Shown: positions 20,361 through 29,915 of the stretch, one piece after another | Position numbering within the stretch: position 1 is the stretch's first letter | How the letters are laid out: each line of letters starts with the position of its first letter | The notes under the pieces: model-generated | Seen by the model: only the letters and a program-made list of their open reading frames with translations | Databases searched by the model: none | What the model was told of the DNA's origin: nothing | Translations under genes and position numbers: made by a program | Assembly: GCA_041586735.1 (NCBI GenBank) | Contig: JBFGZQ010000007.1 | Coordinates: 1-64,000 of the forward strand | Direction of reading: 5' to 3' | Source of the DNA: Motiliproteus sp041586735 | GTDB lineage: Bacteria > Pseudomonadota > Gammaproteobacteria > Pseudomonadales > Balneatricaceae | DNA length: 64,000 nucleotides

Positions 20361-22568
20361 ATGGAATTACAGAACAGCAAAGCACAGCAAGGGCTGTTGC
20401 AGGATGATGAGATCGATCTGCGTCAGTATTGGCTGACATTGATGCGGCATAAATGGGGGATCGTCGGCTTTTCGCTGCTGGTCACGCTGTTGACCGCGCT
20501 GGTGGTGTTCTCCCTGGAGCCGATCTACCGGGCGACCGCGACCCTGCTGATCGAGTCGAAGCAGGCTAAGGTGGTCTCTATCGAGGAGATGTATGGTCTT
20601 GACTCTTCGGGTAACGAATACTATCAGACCCAGTTCGAAATTCTCAAGTCGCGTAAACTGGCGGAAATTGTGGTGCGCCAGTACGATCTGGACCGTCATC
20701 CCGAGTTTAACCGTGAGCCCGCCCTGAACTTTAACTGGCGGGAGCTGGCCGGGCAGTTTATGCCCGATCTGGCGCCGGTTGAACCCAGCGACGCGCGGCG
20801 CTTTCAGGGCAAGGTCGATGCCTTTATGGCGCGCTTGACCATCGAGCCGGTGCGTAAAACCCAGCTGGTGAGTATCAGCTTTGACGCCTATAGCCCGGAG
20901 TTTGCCGCCAAGATCGCCAATGCGGTGGGCGAGGCGTATATCAATAGCAATCTGGAGGGTAAGCTGGAGCAGACCCTCAAGGCGTCCGGTTGGCTCAATG
21001 AGCGCATGGGGGGGCTGAAGGGCAAGCTGCAGGAGTCGGAGGCGATTCTGCAACAGTTTCGCGAACAGGAGCAGATCGTCGGTGATCGCGGGGGGCTGGA
21101 AATCGCTAGCGCCGAGCTCGATCTAGTGGCCAGCAAGCTGGCGGATTCACGCCGTGAGCGTCTCGATCTCGAGAGCCGCTATCAACAGATTCAGAATATT
21201 GGCAATATGCAGCTCGATGGGGCTGCCGAACGTTATGAGCGAATCCCTGCCGTATTGAGTCATCCGGTGGTGCAGAGCTATAAGCAGTCGCTGTTGAAGG
21301 TCGAGCAGAAAAAGTCGGAACTGTCCCAGCGCTACGGCCCCAAACACCCGTCGATGATTGCGGTCGATGCCGAGCTGGTCAGCGCGCGCCGCGCCCTTAA
21401 TCAGCAGATTATCAGTGTGGTGAAGGGCATCGAAAACCAGTACCGCGTGGCTCTTAGCAACGAGCGCTCTCTGGATGCGTCCCTTAGCCGTACCAAGGAG
21501 CAGATGCAGGAGATCAAACGCAAAGAGTACCGGCTCAGGCAGTTGGAGCTCGAAGCGCTGACTAGCCGTAAGCTCTACGATACCTTCTTTACCCGTCTTA
21601 ACGAGACCGCCGCCACGGGCGATCTGTCAACGGCGATCGCGCGTAATGTCGACCCAGCCGTGCCGCCCAATGCTGCGGCTAAGCCGAAGAAAAGATTGAT
21701 TATCGCGCTGAGTCTGGTGCTGAGCCTGATGGTGGGCGTGCTCTGCGCGTTGCTACTGGAGGCGCTGAACAACACCATTCGCAGCACCGGCGATGTTCAG
21801 GAAAAACTGGCTCAGGCGATGCTGGGGCTGTTGCCCAAACTGCAGAGCAAAGAGGTCAAAGGTTCCTACCGTCACTATATTGAAGATGGCAAGTCGGGGT
21901 TTTCCGAGGCGGTGCGTACTATCCGTACCGGTCTGGTGCTCTCGGCGCTGGATAATCCGCATAAGGTCATAGCGGTGACCTCGACGGTGCCGGGTGAAGG
22001 CAAGACCACCTGCTCGCTGAGTCTGGCTTACTCGCTGGGGCAGATGGAGCGGGTGTTGCTGATCGATGCCGACATGCGTCGCCCCTCTATCGGTAAGCTG
22101 TTCCAGTTTGGCCCCCGGGCACCGGGGCTGTCCAATCTGGTGGCGGGCACCTCGACGCTGGAGGAGTGCATCCATACCCTGACAGCGGAGGGTATCGATG
22201 TGATCTCTGCGGGTACTATTCCGCCGAATCCACTGGAGCTGCTGTCCTCGGCGCGTTTTCGGGCGGTGCTGGAGGACTTGGAAGGCCGTTATGACCGTAT
22301 CGTCATCGATACCGCGCCCTGTCAGGCGGTCAGCGATGCGCTGGTGCTGGCGGGACGGGTCGGTTCCATGGTCTACGTCATTAAGGCGGACAGCACGCCG
22401 AGCGTGCAGATCAAGGCCGGCTTGCGGCGCTTGGCCGAGGTCAATGCGCCGGTGGTGGGTGTGGTGCTGAACGCCGTGGATATGGCCAAGGCGTCTCGTT
22501 ATTACGGCGAAGGCTATTCCGGTTACTACGATGTCTATGCCTACCGTGCCGACGAGACTGCCGCATGA
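20361..22568 (+). CDS. Wzc/EpsB-type chain-length regulator and BY-kinase
   Basis: 735 residues from ATG 20361. N-terminal Wzz domain with a first membrane helix (WGIVGFSLLVTLLTALVVF), long periplasmic coiled coils, a GNVR-type segment, and a second helix (LIIALSLVLSLMVGVLCALL). The cytoplasmic tyrosine autokinase domain has Walker A VPGEGKTT near residue 545, Walker A' VLLIDADMRRPS, and Walker B RIVIDTAP. It ends in a Tyr-rich tail (RYYGEGYSGYYDVYAY) that is autophosphorylated. It controls polymer length and export at the inner membrane. Confidence 0.92.
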   Translation: MELQNSKAQQGLLQDDEIDLRQYWLTLMRHKWGIVGFSLLVTLLTALVVFSLEPIYRATATLLIESKQAKVVSIEEMYGLDSSGNEYYQTQFEILKSRKLAEIVVRQYDLDRHPEFNREPALNFNWRELAGQFMPDLAPVEPSDARRFQGKVDAFMARLTIEPVRKTQLVSISFDAYSPEFAAKIANAVGEAYINSNLEGKLEQTLKASGWLNERMGGLKGKLQESEAILQQFREQEQIVGDRGGLEIASAELDLVASKLADSRRERLDLESRYQQIQNIGNMQLDGAAERYERIPAVLSHPVVQSYKQSLLKVEQKKSELSQRYGPKHPSMIAVDAELVSARRALNQQIISVVKGIENQYRVALSNERSLDASLSRTKEQMQEIKRKEYRLRQLELEALTSRKLYDTFFTRLNETAATGDLSTAIARNVDPAVPPNAAAKPKKRLIIALSLVLSLMVGVLCALLLEALNNTIRSTGDVQEKLAQAMLGLLPKLQSKEVKGSYRHYIEDGKSGFSEAVRTIRTGLVLSALDNPHKVIAVTSTVPGEGKTTCSLSLAYSLGQMERVLLIDADMRRPSIGKLFQFGPRAPGLSNLVAGTSTLEECIHTLTAEGIDVISAGTIPPNPLELLSSARFRAVLEDLEGRYDRIVIDTAPCQAVSDALVLAGRVGSMVYVIKADSTPSVQIKAGLRRLAEVNAPVVGVVLNAVDMAKASRYYGEGYSGYYDVYAYRADETAA

Positions 22569-23284
22569 TCGACCTGCATAGCCACCTGCTGCCGGGCATT
22601 GATGACGGTGCGCGTTCGCTGGACGACGCTCTGCAGCTGGCGCGGGTGGCGGTGGCCGATGGCATCACTCATATCACCTGCACCCCCCATATTCATCCGG
22701 GGCGTTACGACAACAGTCTGCGCAGCATTCAGCCGGTTTTTGAACGCTTTGCCGAGGCGCTGCAGGCCGCGGATATTCCGTTGTCGGTGGCGATGGCCGC
22801 CGAGGTGCGGCTATCGGCCGAGGTACTGAGTCTGGTGGCCCAGAGTCAGCTGCCCTTTCTTGGCACCTGGCAGGGCCAGCAGGTGATGTTGCTGGAGTTG
22901 CCCCACAGCCATATTCCGCCGGGCAGTGACAAGCTGGTCAGTTGGCTGTTGCAGCGCAATATCCTACCGATGATTGCCCATCCCGAGCGCAATAAAGAGA
23001 TTATGCGTGACCTGAATGCGATCGCGCCCTTTGTCGAGCTGGGTTGCCTGTTTCAGGTGACGGCGATGTCGGTAGCGGGGCAGTTTGGCGCCCTGTCTCT
23101 GGAGCGCGCGCTGCAGATGCTCGACAACGACTGGGTCACGGTGCTGGCCACCGATGCTCATAATCTACAGCATCGCCCGCCACGGCTGTCTGAGGGCTAT
23201 GCCGCCGCCAAGGCGCACGTCGGCGCGGCCGCCGCGGATCAGTTGGTCTGGGATAATCCCGCTGCTATTCTCGGATTGTCGTAA
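22565..23284 (+). CDS. CpsB/CapC-type PHP tyrosine-protein phosphatase
   Basis: 239 residues, starting 4 bases inside the kinase gene (ATGA), so translationally coupled. MIDLHSHLLPGIDDG, THITCTPHIHPGRYDN, MIAHPERN and VLATDAHN are the metal-binding motifs of the PHP phosphoesterase family. These Mn-dependent enzymes dephosphorylate the Tyr-rich tail of the cognate kinase, completing the switch that drives polysaccharide assembly. Confidence 0.92.
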   Translation: MIDLHSHLLPGIDDGARSLDDALQLARVAVADGITHITCTPHIHPGRYDNSLRSIQPVFERFAEALQAADIPLSVAMAAEVRLSAEVLSLVAQSQLPFLGTWQGQQVMLLELPHSHIPPGSDKLVSWLLQRNILPMIAHPERNKEIMRDLNAIAPFVELGCLFQVTAMSVAGQFGALSLERALQMLDNDWVTVLATDAHNLQHRPPRLSEGYAAAKAHVGAAAADQLVWDNPAAILGLS

Positions 23285-23312
23285 CCTGCTATACGCTTAG
23301 GTCCACTCTGGT

Positions 23313-24002
23313 ATGTCTTTAGCCCTCCCTAAGCCCGCCACCTTTATCGCCCTGGCTGTGATCGCGCTGTGCGGCTGGGGAATCTATCAAGCGGTGCGGA
23401 TCGGGGTGGCGGATGTCATCGGCTATAAGGCACGCTATGCGCTCAGTGGTTGGGAGCAGGCGGGGCGGCTGCCGACCCAGGAGGCGCTGCAAGCTGCGTT
23501 GGCGCAAGCCTCGTCGGCGTTGCTCTGGGAGCCGGGTAATCCGCAGCATATGGATCTCAAGGCGCATCTGTTGACCTACCAGGGGCTGTTGTCTGTGAAT
23601 GATCCGCAGGCGGGGTCGCTGGTCGAGATCACCGCCCCCGCGGTGGCGCTCTACCAGCAATCGCTGCGCCGCCGTCCGCAATGGCCCTATACCTGGGCGC
23701 GGCTGGCGCTACTCAAGACCTACCGGGGCGAGTTCGACGCGGAGTATAGGGCGGCGATCATTCAGGCGACCCATTTGGGACCCTGGGAGCCGGATGTGCA
23801 TATCCATATCGCCGAGGCGGGGTTGAGCGGCTGGTTTACGCTGGACCGGCCGACCCGGGACGCCGTGGTCGCCAATGTCCATCGCGGCTTGCACACCGGC
23901 CGCGCTGCACTGACCCGGATAGCCGACCGCCAGCATAAACGCCAGTTGCTGTGCGCCTATCTGCCCCTGGACCGCTTTACCAAGCCCTTCTGCGGCTGGT
24001 AA
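23313..24002 (+). CDS. VpsP-like polysaccharide biosynthesis protein
   Basis: 229 residues. One N-terminal membrane helix (FIALAVIALCGWGIYQAV), then helical repeat-like sequence (LAQASSALLWEPGNPQHMDL, YQQSLRRRPQWPYTWARLAL) like TPR units, ending LPLDRFTKPFCGW. Length and pattern resemble the VpsP family found at the end of exopolysaccharide operons; its exact role is not known. It is the last gene of this operon. Confidence 0.65.
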   Translation: MSLALPKPATFIALAVIALCGWGIYQAVRIGVADVIGYKARYALSGWEQAGRLPTQEALQAALAQASSALLWEPGNPQHMDLKAHLLTYQGLLSVNDPQAGSLVEITAPAVALYQQSLRRRPQWPYTWARLALLKTYRGEFDAEYRAAIIQATHLGPWEPDVHIHIAEAGLSGWFTLDRPTRDAVVANVHRGLHTGRAALTRIADRQHKRQLLCAYLPLDRFTKPFCGW

Positions 24003-24067
24003 TCCGGAGCTGCCTTGCGCAGCACCTCTGTAGGTCTGCTTTCAAGCCGTCGCCCGCTGCTGCCAAT

Positions 24068-24166
24068 GTCAGGCTAAAGCCCGACCCACAAAACACACAT
24101 CGCGCCCTGTGGGTCGGGTTTCAACCCGACGGCCCGCGGCACCCAACGTCAGGCTAAAGCCCGACC
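24068..24166. repeat. Inverted repeat cluster, unrelated to the island family
   Basis: GTCAGGCTAAAGCCCGACC occurs at 24068-24086 and 24148-24166, with a partly complementary GGGTCGGGTTTCAACCCGAC at 24111-24130. CCGACCCACA (24081-24090) pairs with TGTGGGTCGG (24109-24118). This REP-like hairpin cluster lies between the convergent exopolysaccharide and Sel1 genes and may end transcription. Confidence 0.7.
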
Positions 24167-24175
24167 TATCCCGGC

Positions 24176-26197
24176 TTATTTTGTCTGCAGTGTTAAGGTG
24201 GCCATATAGGCTATACGGTGGCTGTGTGGCAGATAGACCTCTAGCCAGGCGTCGGTTGGCTGGTCGAGCTGATAGACTTTGCTGCCCTTGGCTAACTGGG
24301 TGATGACCTCGCTGTCGATGCGCGGTGCCGAGCGGACATTGGCTCTGATACTCCTGACCTGGTGGCTGGTTAGGTGCTGAGTAAAGGCTGCGATGTTGTT
24401 AGCCGCAATGGCGTCTCCTTGCTGCGCACTTTGGGCTGTCCAGTAGGTAGCCTGGGCGTAGTTTTGCTGTACCCCCAGGCCGTTGGCATACATCTGGCCT
24501 AGCTGCGTTTGCGCGTCTGTAACCCCTTGCTTGGCGGCGAGCCGGTACCAGTTGAGCGCTTGTTGATGATCCTGGTCCACATCTTGGCCGTTGGCGTAGC
24601 GGATCCCCAGGTTGAGTTGTGCCTTGGCGTGCCCTTGCTCGGCGGCGAGTCGGTACCACCTGAGTGCCGCGAGTCGGTACCAGCTGCGCGCCTGTTGGTC
24701 ATGCGGGGGCAGTCCTTGACCGCTGTCGTAGAGGGTACCCAGGTTGAATTGCGCCGTGGCCAGCCCTTGCTTGGCGGCGAGCCGGTACCACTTGAGCGCT
24801 TGTTGAGGGTCCTGGTCCACATCTTGGCCGTTGGCGTAGCGGATCCCCAGGTTGAGTTGTGCCCTGGCGTGCCCTTGCTCGGCGGCGAGTCGGTACCACC
24901 TGAGTGCCGCGAGTCGGTACCCGGTACGCGCCTGCTGGTTGTGCGGAGGCAGGCCTTGGCCGCTGTCGTAGAGGGTGCCCAGGTTGAATTGCGCCGCGGC
25001 CACCCCTTGCTTGGCGGCGCGCCGGTACCACAGCAGGGCTTGTTGAGGGTCCTGGGCAACGCCCTGGCCGTTGGCGTACATATCCCCAAGCTGGGCTTGT
25101 GCCTCGGCATGCCCTTGTTCCGCGGCGAGCCGGTACCAGTTGCGCGCTTGTTGAAAGTCCTGGGAGCCGCCTTGACCGTTGGCGTATCTAAATCCGAGGT
25201 TGAATTGTGCCGCGGCCACCCCCTGTTCGGCGGCGCGTTGATACCATTGCAGTGCTTGGCTATCGCTCTGCGGTACGCCTAGCCCCTTGGCGTACCTGAG
25301 GCCAATGTTGTATTGCGCGGCGGCAACCCCTTGCTCGGCGGCGAGCTGGTACCATTTGCTGGCTTGGGTATCATCCTGGGGCACACCTTGGCCGTTGCTG
25401 TACTTAAATCCAAGGTAGTTTTGCGCCGCGGCATCTCCTTGCTCGGCGGCGCGCCGGTACCAGGTCAAGGCTTGGCTATCGTCTTGGGGCACGCCCTGAC
25501 CAGTGGCGTACATGACCCCCAGGTTGAATTGTGCGGCGGCATACTGTTGCTCGGCTGCGCGTTGATACCAGAGCAGCGCTTGGCTATCGTCCTGATGCAC
25601 ACCCTGGCCGCTGTCGTAGCGGGTCCCCAGGTTAAATTGTGCGGCCGCATGGCCCTGTTCGGCCGCGCGGCGGTACCATTTGATGGCCTGTTTATCATCC
25701 TGGGGCACGCCTTGGCCGTTGCTGTAGCTGACTCCCAGGTTGAATTGTGCGGCCGCATAGCCTTGCTCAGCGGCGAGCCGGTACCAGGTCAGGGCTTGGG
25801 TATCATCTGCTGGGACGCCTTGGCCGCTGCTGTATCTGATCCCCAGGTTGTTTTGCGCTGCGGCGTAGCCTTGCTTGGCCGCGCGTCGGTACCACTGCAG
25901 GGCTTCGTTGTCGTCCTGTGGCACGCCCTGGCCGTTGGCATACAGGTAACCCAGATTATATTGCGCGCTCGGATGCCCCTGGGCTGCGGCCTTGCGGAAC
26001 CAGATGGCGGCTTGCGCCTTATCTGTAGCCACGCCATTACCGGAGTACAGCGCGGTACCGACGTTGGCTTGTGATTCTGGATCACCTTTTTGAGCCGCTA
26101 ACAGGTTGTACTCATAGGTGGCCGCCGTGACCACCGACGCCCACAGCAGCAACGCTATCGACATCGACATCGACGCCACAGAGCGTGTAATTTTCAT
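24176..26197 (-). CDS. Sel1-repeat protein with C-terminal SH3 domain
   Basis: 673 residues. Signal peptide (ASMSMSIALLLWASVVTAA), then about fifteen 36-residue Sel1-like repeats of the pattern AAEQGxAxAQxNLGxxYxxGQGVPQDxxQALxWY, then an SH3-like region (RSIRANVRSAPRIDSEVITQ, YLPHSHRIAYMATL). Sel1 repeats bind proteins; the SH3 fold often targets the cell wall, so a periplasmic scaffold is likely. Repeats 11 and 13 carry an 8-residue insert (RLAALRWY). At DNA level 24541-24780 and 24781-25020 are a 240-bp tandem duplication. Large open frames on the other strand are by-products of the repeats. Confidence 0.88.
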   Translation of the reverse strand: MKITRSVASMSMSIALLLWASVVTAATYEYNLLAAQKGDPESQANVGTALYSGNGVATDKAQAAIWFRKAAAQGHPSAQYNLGYLYANGQGVPQDDNEALQWYRRAAKQGYAAAQNNLGIRYSSGQGVPADDTQALTWYRLAAEQGYAAAQFNLGVSYSNGQGVPQDDKQAIKWYRRAAEQGHAAAQFNLGTRYDSGQGVHQDDSQALLWYQRAAEQQYAAAQFNLGVMYATGQGVPQDDSQALTWYRRAAEQGDAAAQNYLGFKYSNGQGVPQDDTQASKWYQLAAEQGVAAAQYNIGLRYAKGLGVPQSDSQALQWYQRAAEQGVAAAQFNLGFRYANGQGGSQDFQQARNWYRLAAEQGHAEAQAQLGDMYANGQGVAQDPQQALLWYRRAAKQGVAAAQFNLGTLYDSGQGLPPHNQQARTGYRLAALRWYRLAAEQGHARAQLNLGIRYANGQDVDQDPQQALKWYRLAAKQGLATAQFNLGTLYDSGQGLPPHDQQARSWYRLAALRWYRLAAEQGHAKAQLNLGIRYANGQDVDQDHQQALNWYRLAAKQGVTDAQTQLGQMYANGLGVQQNYAQATYWTAQSAQQGDAIAANNIAAFTQHLTSHQVRSIRANVRSAPRIDSEVITQLAKGSKVYQLDQPTDAWLEVYLPHSHRIAYMATLTLQTK

Positions 26198-26276
26198 AAT
26201 CGATCCTTCAGTTTTTGTGTTGCGGGTGATGCACGCGAGAGTGACGCCGTCATGACAAAAACTATAGATTAAAAAA

Positions 26277-26750
26277 TTACAAACACAGCACCATTGATGC
26301 GGTCGGTGCCTCAGCTGTTCCTGGCGCGCTCACGAGACAGTGATCGAGGATGCGTTGTTGCTCCTGCGGCGTCAATCGATCCTGTATTGTGATAAACAGG
26401 TCGCGTTCTTCAAAGCGGATATGGGCGGCCAGCAGGGTGCCGAAACGCTGCAGTAACTCGGTTTCCGGGGTCTGGGTATCGAACACGCAAGTCTGGATCA
26501 AACCATGGTCCAGCAGCAGTTTTTGCAGCAACTTATCCTCTCCCAGGCGTTGTAAGGGCGCGATCAGGGTCTGTTCTTCGATATGAAAATGCGGCAGCAG
26601 CGTATGGATAAACTCGTGGATCACCTCCTGCCATAGCAGAATACTGGCGGCGATATTGCCGCTGGCGGCGGTCTTTTTACAACGGTTGGCCAGTACCAGG
26701 GCGTGGTGATGGTCGTGGGACAGGGGTTGCAATTCGGTAATACGTTTCAT
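26277..26750 (-). CDS. Hemerythrin-like HHE domain protein
   Basis: 157 residues from ATG 26750. LSHDHHHALVLANRC, HTLLPHFHIEEQTLIAPL and LAAHIRFEERDLF supply the His/Glu ligands of a di-iron hemerythrin-like bundle. Such proteins sense or carry oxygen or nitric oxide, or repair iron centres. Upstream at 26803-26825 is an NsrR-type palindrome, and the divergent neighbour is the fused nitric oxide reductase, so a role in nitrosative stress is likely. The Sel1 gene lies 79 bases downstream on the same strand. Confidence 0.85.
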   Translation of the reverse strand: MKRITELQPLSHDHHHALVLANRCKKTAASGNIAASILLWQEVIHEFIHTLLPHFHIEEQTLIAPLQRLGEDKLLQKLLLDHGLIQTCVFDTQTPETELLQRFGTLLAAHIRFEERDLFITIQDRLTPQEQQRILDHCLVSAPGTAEAPTASMVLCL

Positions 26751-26802
26751 GAGCGGCTTCCCGGTGGGTGGGTAAAGGTGGCGCTGCGGTTTGCACCTGC
26801 TT

Positions 26803-26825
26803 AAGATTGATAATAAATATATCTT
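26803..26825. promoter_or_regulatory. NsrR-type operator for the hemerythrin gene
   Basis: AAGAT-N13-ATCTT, 23 bp, with an AT-rich centre, matching the arm spacing of known NsrR sites. It lies 53 bases upstream of the hemerythrin start. Confidence 0.7.
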
Positions 26826-27000
26826 TTGTATCTGTCTACTGGTGATTGCGAATAACAATATCTGCTTTAGATAGCGGTGTTTTTATTGTATGAATCGTTT
26901 GGTGGCGGGTAATGCTGGGTAATCTATAAGCGAAAGACGCTAATCAGGCGCGCTAGTGCAAAGCTATAAAATTAAAGTTGCATTTTAAATATTACTTTGT

Positions 27001-27023
27001 AAGATGTTCTTCAAATGTATCTT
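27001..27023. promoter_or_regulatory. NsrR-type operator for the norVW-like gene
   Basis: AAGAT-N13-ATCTT, the same 23-bp layout as 26803-26825, 88 bases before the flavodiiron gene. Two such sites in one divergent 361-bp spacer, with an nsrR gene 3 kb away, support joint repression. No other gene or RNA was recognised in the spacer. Confidence 0.75.
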
Positions 27024-27111
27024 ATGCGGCTGCTGGTGTCGCTGTGTAGGTGACTTAATTTTTAAGCTAACGGCCTGAACCCTGGGCTTTGGATCAAGTG
27101 AGGAGCGTGCG

Positions 27112-29811
27112 ATGTCTTTTGTGGTAAAAAATAATATTTCTTGGGTCGGTAAGCAGGATTGGGAGCTGCGCGAGTTTCACGGCGCGGAATACACCACCCA
27201 TAAAGGATCCAGTTACAACAGCTATCTGATCCAGGAGGAGAAGGTGGTGTTGATCGATACGGTCTGGAGCCCTTATGCCCAGGAGTTTATTGATAACCTG
27301 GAGAAAGAGATCGCGCTGGAGAAGATCGACTACATCATCGCCAACCATGGCGAGATCGACCATAGTGGCGCGCTGCCGGCGCTGATGGCGCGGATTCCGA
27401 ACACCCCGATCTACTGCACCGAAAACGGGGTCAAATCCTTGAAGGGCCATTTTCACCAGGACTGGAATTTCCGCGTGGTCAAGACGGGCGACACCCTGGA
27501 TCTGGGTAACGGCAAGCAGTTGGTGTTTGTCGAGGCGCCGATGCTGCATTGGCCCGATAGCATGATGACCTATATGACCGGGGATGCGGTGCTGTTCAGT
27601 AACGATGCCTTCGGTCAGCACTATGCCAGCGAGCAAATTTTTAACGACCTGGTGGACCAGAAGGAGCTGCAGCAGGAGTGCTTAAAGTATTATGCCAATA
27701 TCCTGACCCCGTTCAGCCACCTGGTGACGGCTAAGATCCAGGAGGTGCTGGCGTTTAACCTGCCGCTGGATATGATCTGTACCTCGCACGGTATCATCTG
27801 GCGTGATAACCCGGCGCAGATCATCGAGCAGTATCTGACCTGGGCTGATAACTATCAGGAAAATCAGATCACCCTGGTCTACGACTCCATGTGGAACGGT
27901 ACCCGGCAGATGGCCGAGGCGATCACCAAGGGTATCCGTTCGGTGGATCGGGAGGTGGTGGTGAAGATGTTCAATCTGGCCAACTCCGACAAGAACGATG
28001 TGTTGACCCAGGTGTTTAAATCCAAAGGAATTCTGGTCGGTTCGCCGACCGTTAACAACGGTATGCTGCCGCAGGTGGCGGCGCTGTTGGAAGAGATGCG
28101 CGGGCTACGATTTAAGGGCAAGCAGGCCGCGGCCTTCGGTAGTCACGGTTGGAGTGGTGGAGCGGTGGAGAGCATCGGTCGGCGCTTGCAGGAGGCCGGG
28201 TTTGCCGTTACCGAGGGGATCGAGGCGGTATGGAAGCCCACCGAAGGTGCGTTGGATGAGTGTCTGGCCTACGGCCGCAAGATTGCACGCGAGTGGCAGG
28301 CTGGGTCGACAATCCAGCCGCTAGCGGTGGCGAAAGCCGAGGCGGTATCTTACCTGGGCGCGTCAGCGAAGCAGCCCGCAGCCGTGAACCCTGCATCGGC
28401 TCGACCATCCGTTCAGCCAGCGGTTCAAGCTGTTGCGCAGGCGCTAGCCGCTGACACGTCGTTGAGATGTAGAACCTGTGGCTGGATCTACGACCCGGCT
28501 AAGGGGGCGCCTGGACAGGGGGTGGTTGCGGGCACCGCCTGGTCCGAGGTCCCCGATAGCTTTCTGTGTCCGGAGTGTTTCCTCGGCAAATCAGAGTTTG
28601 ATCCGCTGGACAACCACCCGATTGCTACCGAGGGCGCCGCGTGCGATGACCAGGCCGCCGCTGTAGCGGTCGCTCCCGTGGTTATTATCGGCGGCGGTAG
28701 TGCGGCCTATCAGCTGGTTCGCGCCTTTCGGGAGCAGGATACCGATACCCCCGTGCTGGTGATTACCGGGGATGAGGGGGCTGATTACCCCAAGCCCCAG
28801 TTGAGTCACGGTTTTAGCCGTAAGCTGCAAGCCTCGGATCTGGTGCGTTGCTCGGCCGAGCAGCTGGCCCAGGAGTTTAATATCAGTATCAGAAACCATA
28901 CCCAGGTTGACGCTATTGATGCTCAGGCCAGGACCCTCAGCCTCCAGGGTGAAACCCAACCCTACCGAGACCTGGTCTTAGCATTGGGTGCCGATGCGTG
29001 GGTGCCGCCACTGCAGGGGGATGCTGTCGAGCGGGTGATCACCCTGAACAACCTGGCGGATTACCAGGTCTATTTGCAGCGTCTGTCGCAAGGCTCTCGG
29101 GTGCTGGTGATCGGCGCCGGACTGATCGGTACCGAGATCGCCCTGGATTTGGCCGAAGGCGGCCAGCAGGTATGGCTCAGCGATGTCGCGCCGCGGACGA
29201 TAGCTAACCTATTGCCGGCGTTCGTCAGTCAAGAGCTGGAGGCTCGGCTGGTGCAGAAGGGCTGCCAGTTGCACCTGGGGCAGACGGTGGCCGCCATCGA
29301 CGCCAGTGCTGCTGGCATCAGCGTGCGCTTGTCTGGCGGTGACCGTTTCGAGGTGGATACGGTGGTGGTAGCGGCGGGGGTCCGGCCGCGTATCGAGCTG
29401 GCCCGCCAGGCCGGTCTGCGGGTTAACCGGGGAATTCAGGTTAATTCGCTGTTGCAGACCGGTGACGCGCATATTTATGCGCTGGGGGACTGCGCCGAAA
29501 TCGATGGTTTGGTGTTGCCGTTTATGCAGCCGCTGTCGCTGTCAGCCAAGGCACTGGCCAAAACCTTGGCCGGTGAGCCTACCCCGCTCAGTCTTCCGGC
29601 CATGCCGACCATGATCAAGACGTCAGCTTTGCCGATCCAGCTCGGTGGTTTGACGACGGCAGAAGGTCTGCAATGGACGGTTGACGCCGATGCGACCGGT
29701 CTTACGGCCAAGGCGATCAACGGCGACGGTGACTTGGTTGGCTACGTGGTGACCGAGCAGCACCTGGGCAACGGCATGGCGCTGTTGCAGCAGTTGCCAG
29801 CGTTGCTGTAA
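27112..29811 (+). CDS. Fused flavodiiron NO/O2 reductase, rubredoxin and NADH reductase
   Basis: 899 residues. Metallo-lactamase-like di-iron domain (residues about 1-250, ligands HxExDH at 79-84). Flavodoxin domain (about 254-395, YDSMWNGTRQMAE). Rubredoxin (about 450-500, CRTCGWIY and CPEC). FAD-dependent reductase (about 523-899, VVIIGGGSAAYQL and VLVIGAGLIGTEIALDLA). The first three equal NorV, the last NorW, so a complete electron path from NADH to the di-iron site is in one chain, reducing NO to N2O or O2 to water. Start supported by GAGGAG. A linker rich in Ala/Pro precedes the rubredoxin. Confidence 0.92.
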   Translation: MSFVVKNNISWVGKQDWELREFHGAEYTTHKGSSYNSYLIQEEKVVLIDTVWSPYAQEFIDNLEKEIALEKIDYIIANHGEIDHSGALPALMARIPNTPIYCTENGVKSLKGHFHQDWNFRVVKTGDTLDLGNGKQLVFVEAPMLHWPDSMMTYMTGDAVLFSNDAFGQHYASEQIFNDLVDQKELQQECLKYYANILTPFSHLVTAKIQEVLAFNLPLDMICTSHGIIWRDNPAQIIEQYLTWADNYQENQITLVYDSMWNGTRQMAEAITKGIRSVDREVVVKMFNLANSDKNDVLTQVFKSKGILVGSPTVNNGMLPQVAALLEEMRGLRFKGKQAAAFGSHGWSGGAVESIGRRLQEAGFAVTEGIEAVWKPTEGALDECLAYGRKIAREWQAGSTIQPLAVAKAEAVSYLGASAKQPAAVNPASARPSVQPAVQAVAQALAADTSLRCRTCGWIYDPAKGAPGQGVVAGTAWSEVPDSFLCPECFLGKSEFDPLDNHPIATEGAACDDQAAAVAVAPVVIIGGGSAAYQLVRAFREQDTDTPVLVITGDEGADYPKPQLSHGFSRKLQASDLVRCSAEQLAQEFNISIRNHTQVDAIDAQARTLSLQGETQPYRDLVLALGADAWVPPLQGDAVERVITLNNLADYQVYLQRLSQGSRVLVIGAGLIGTEIALDLAEGGQQVWLSDVAPRTIANLLPAFVSQELEARLVQKGCQLHLGQTVAAIDASAAGISVRLSGGDRFEVDTVVVAAGVRPRIELARQAGLRVNRGIQVNSLLQTGDAHIYALGDCAEIDGLVLPFMQPLSLSAKALAKTLAGEPTPLSLPAMPTMIKTSALPIQLGGLTTAEGLQWTVDADATGLTAKAINGDGDLVGYVVTEQHLGNGMALLQQLPALL

Positions 29812-29915
29812 CGCTCGGCAAGGGTGTGGCGGGCACGCAGAAGCGTCGCCTGGTCACACCCTGTGTTCGAACAGCCTGTACCCTTAGCCGAAACGATAGT
29901 ACAGAGGATAAAATA

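Noticed and set aside
24509..26074. Two long open frames on the plus strand opposite the Sel1 gene
   Set aside because: They arise from the repeated codon pattern of the Sel1 repeats; they have no start signals and show only repeat-derived sequence.
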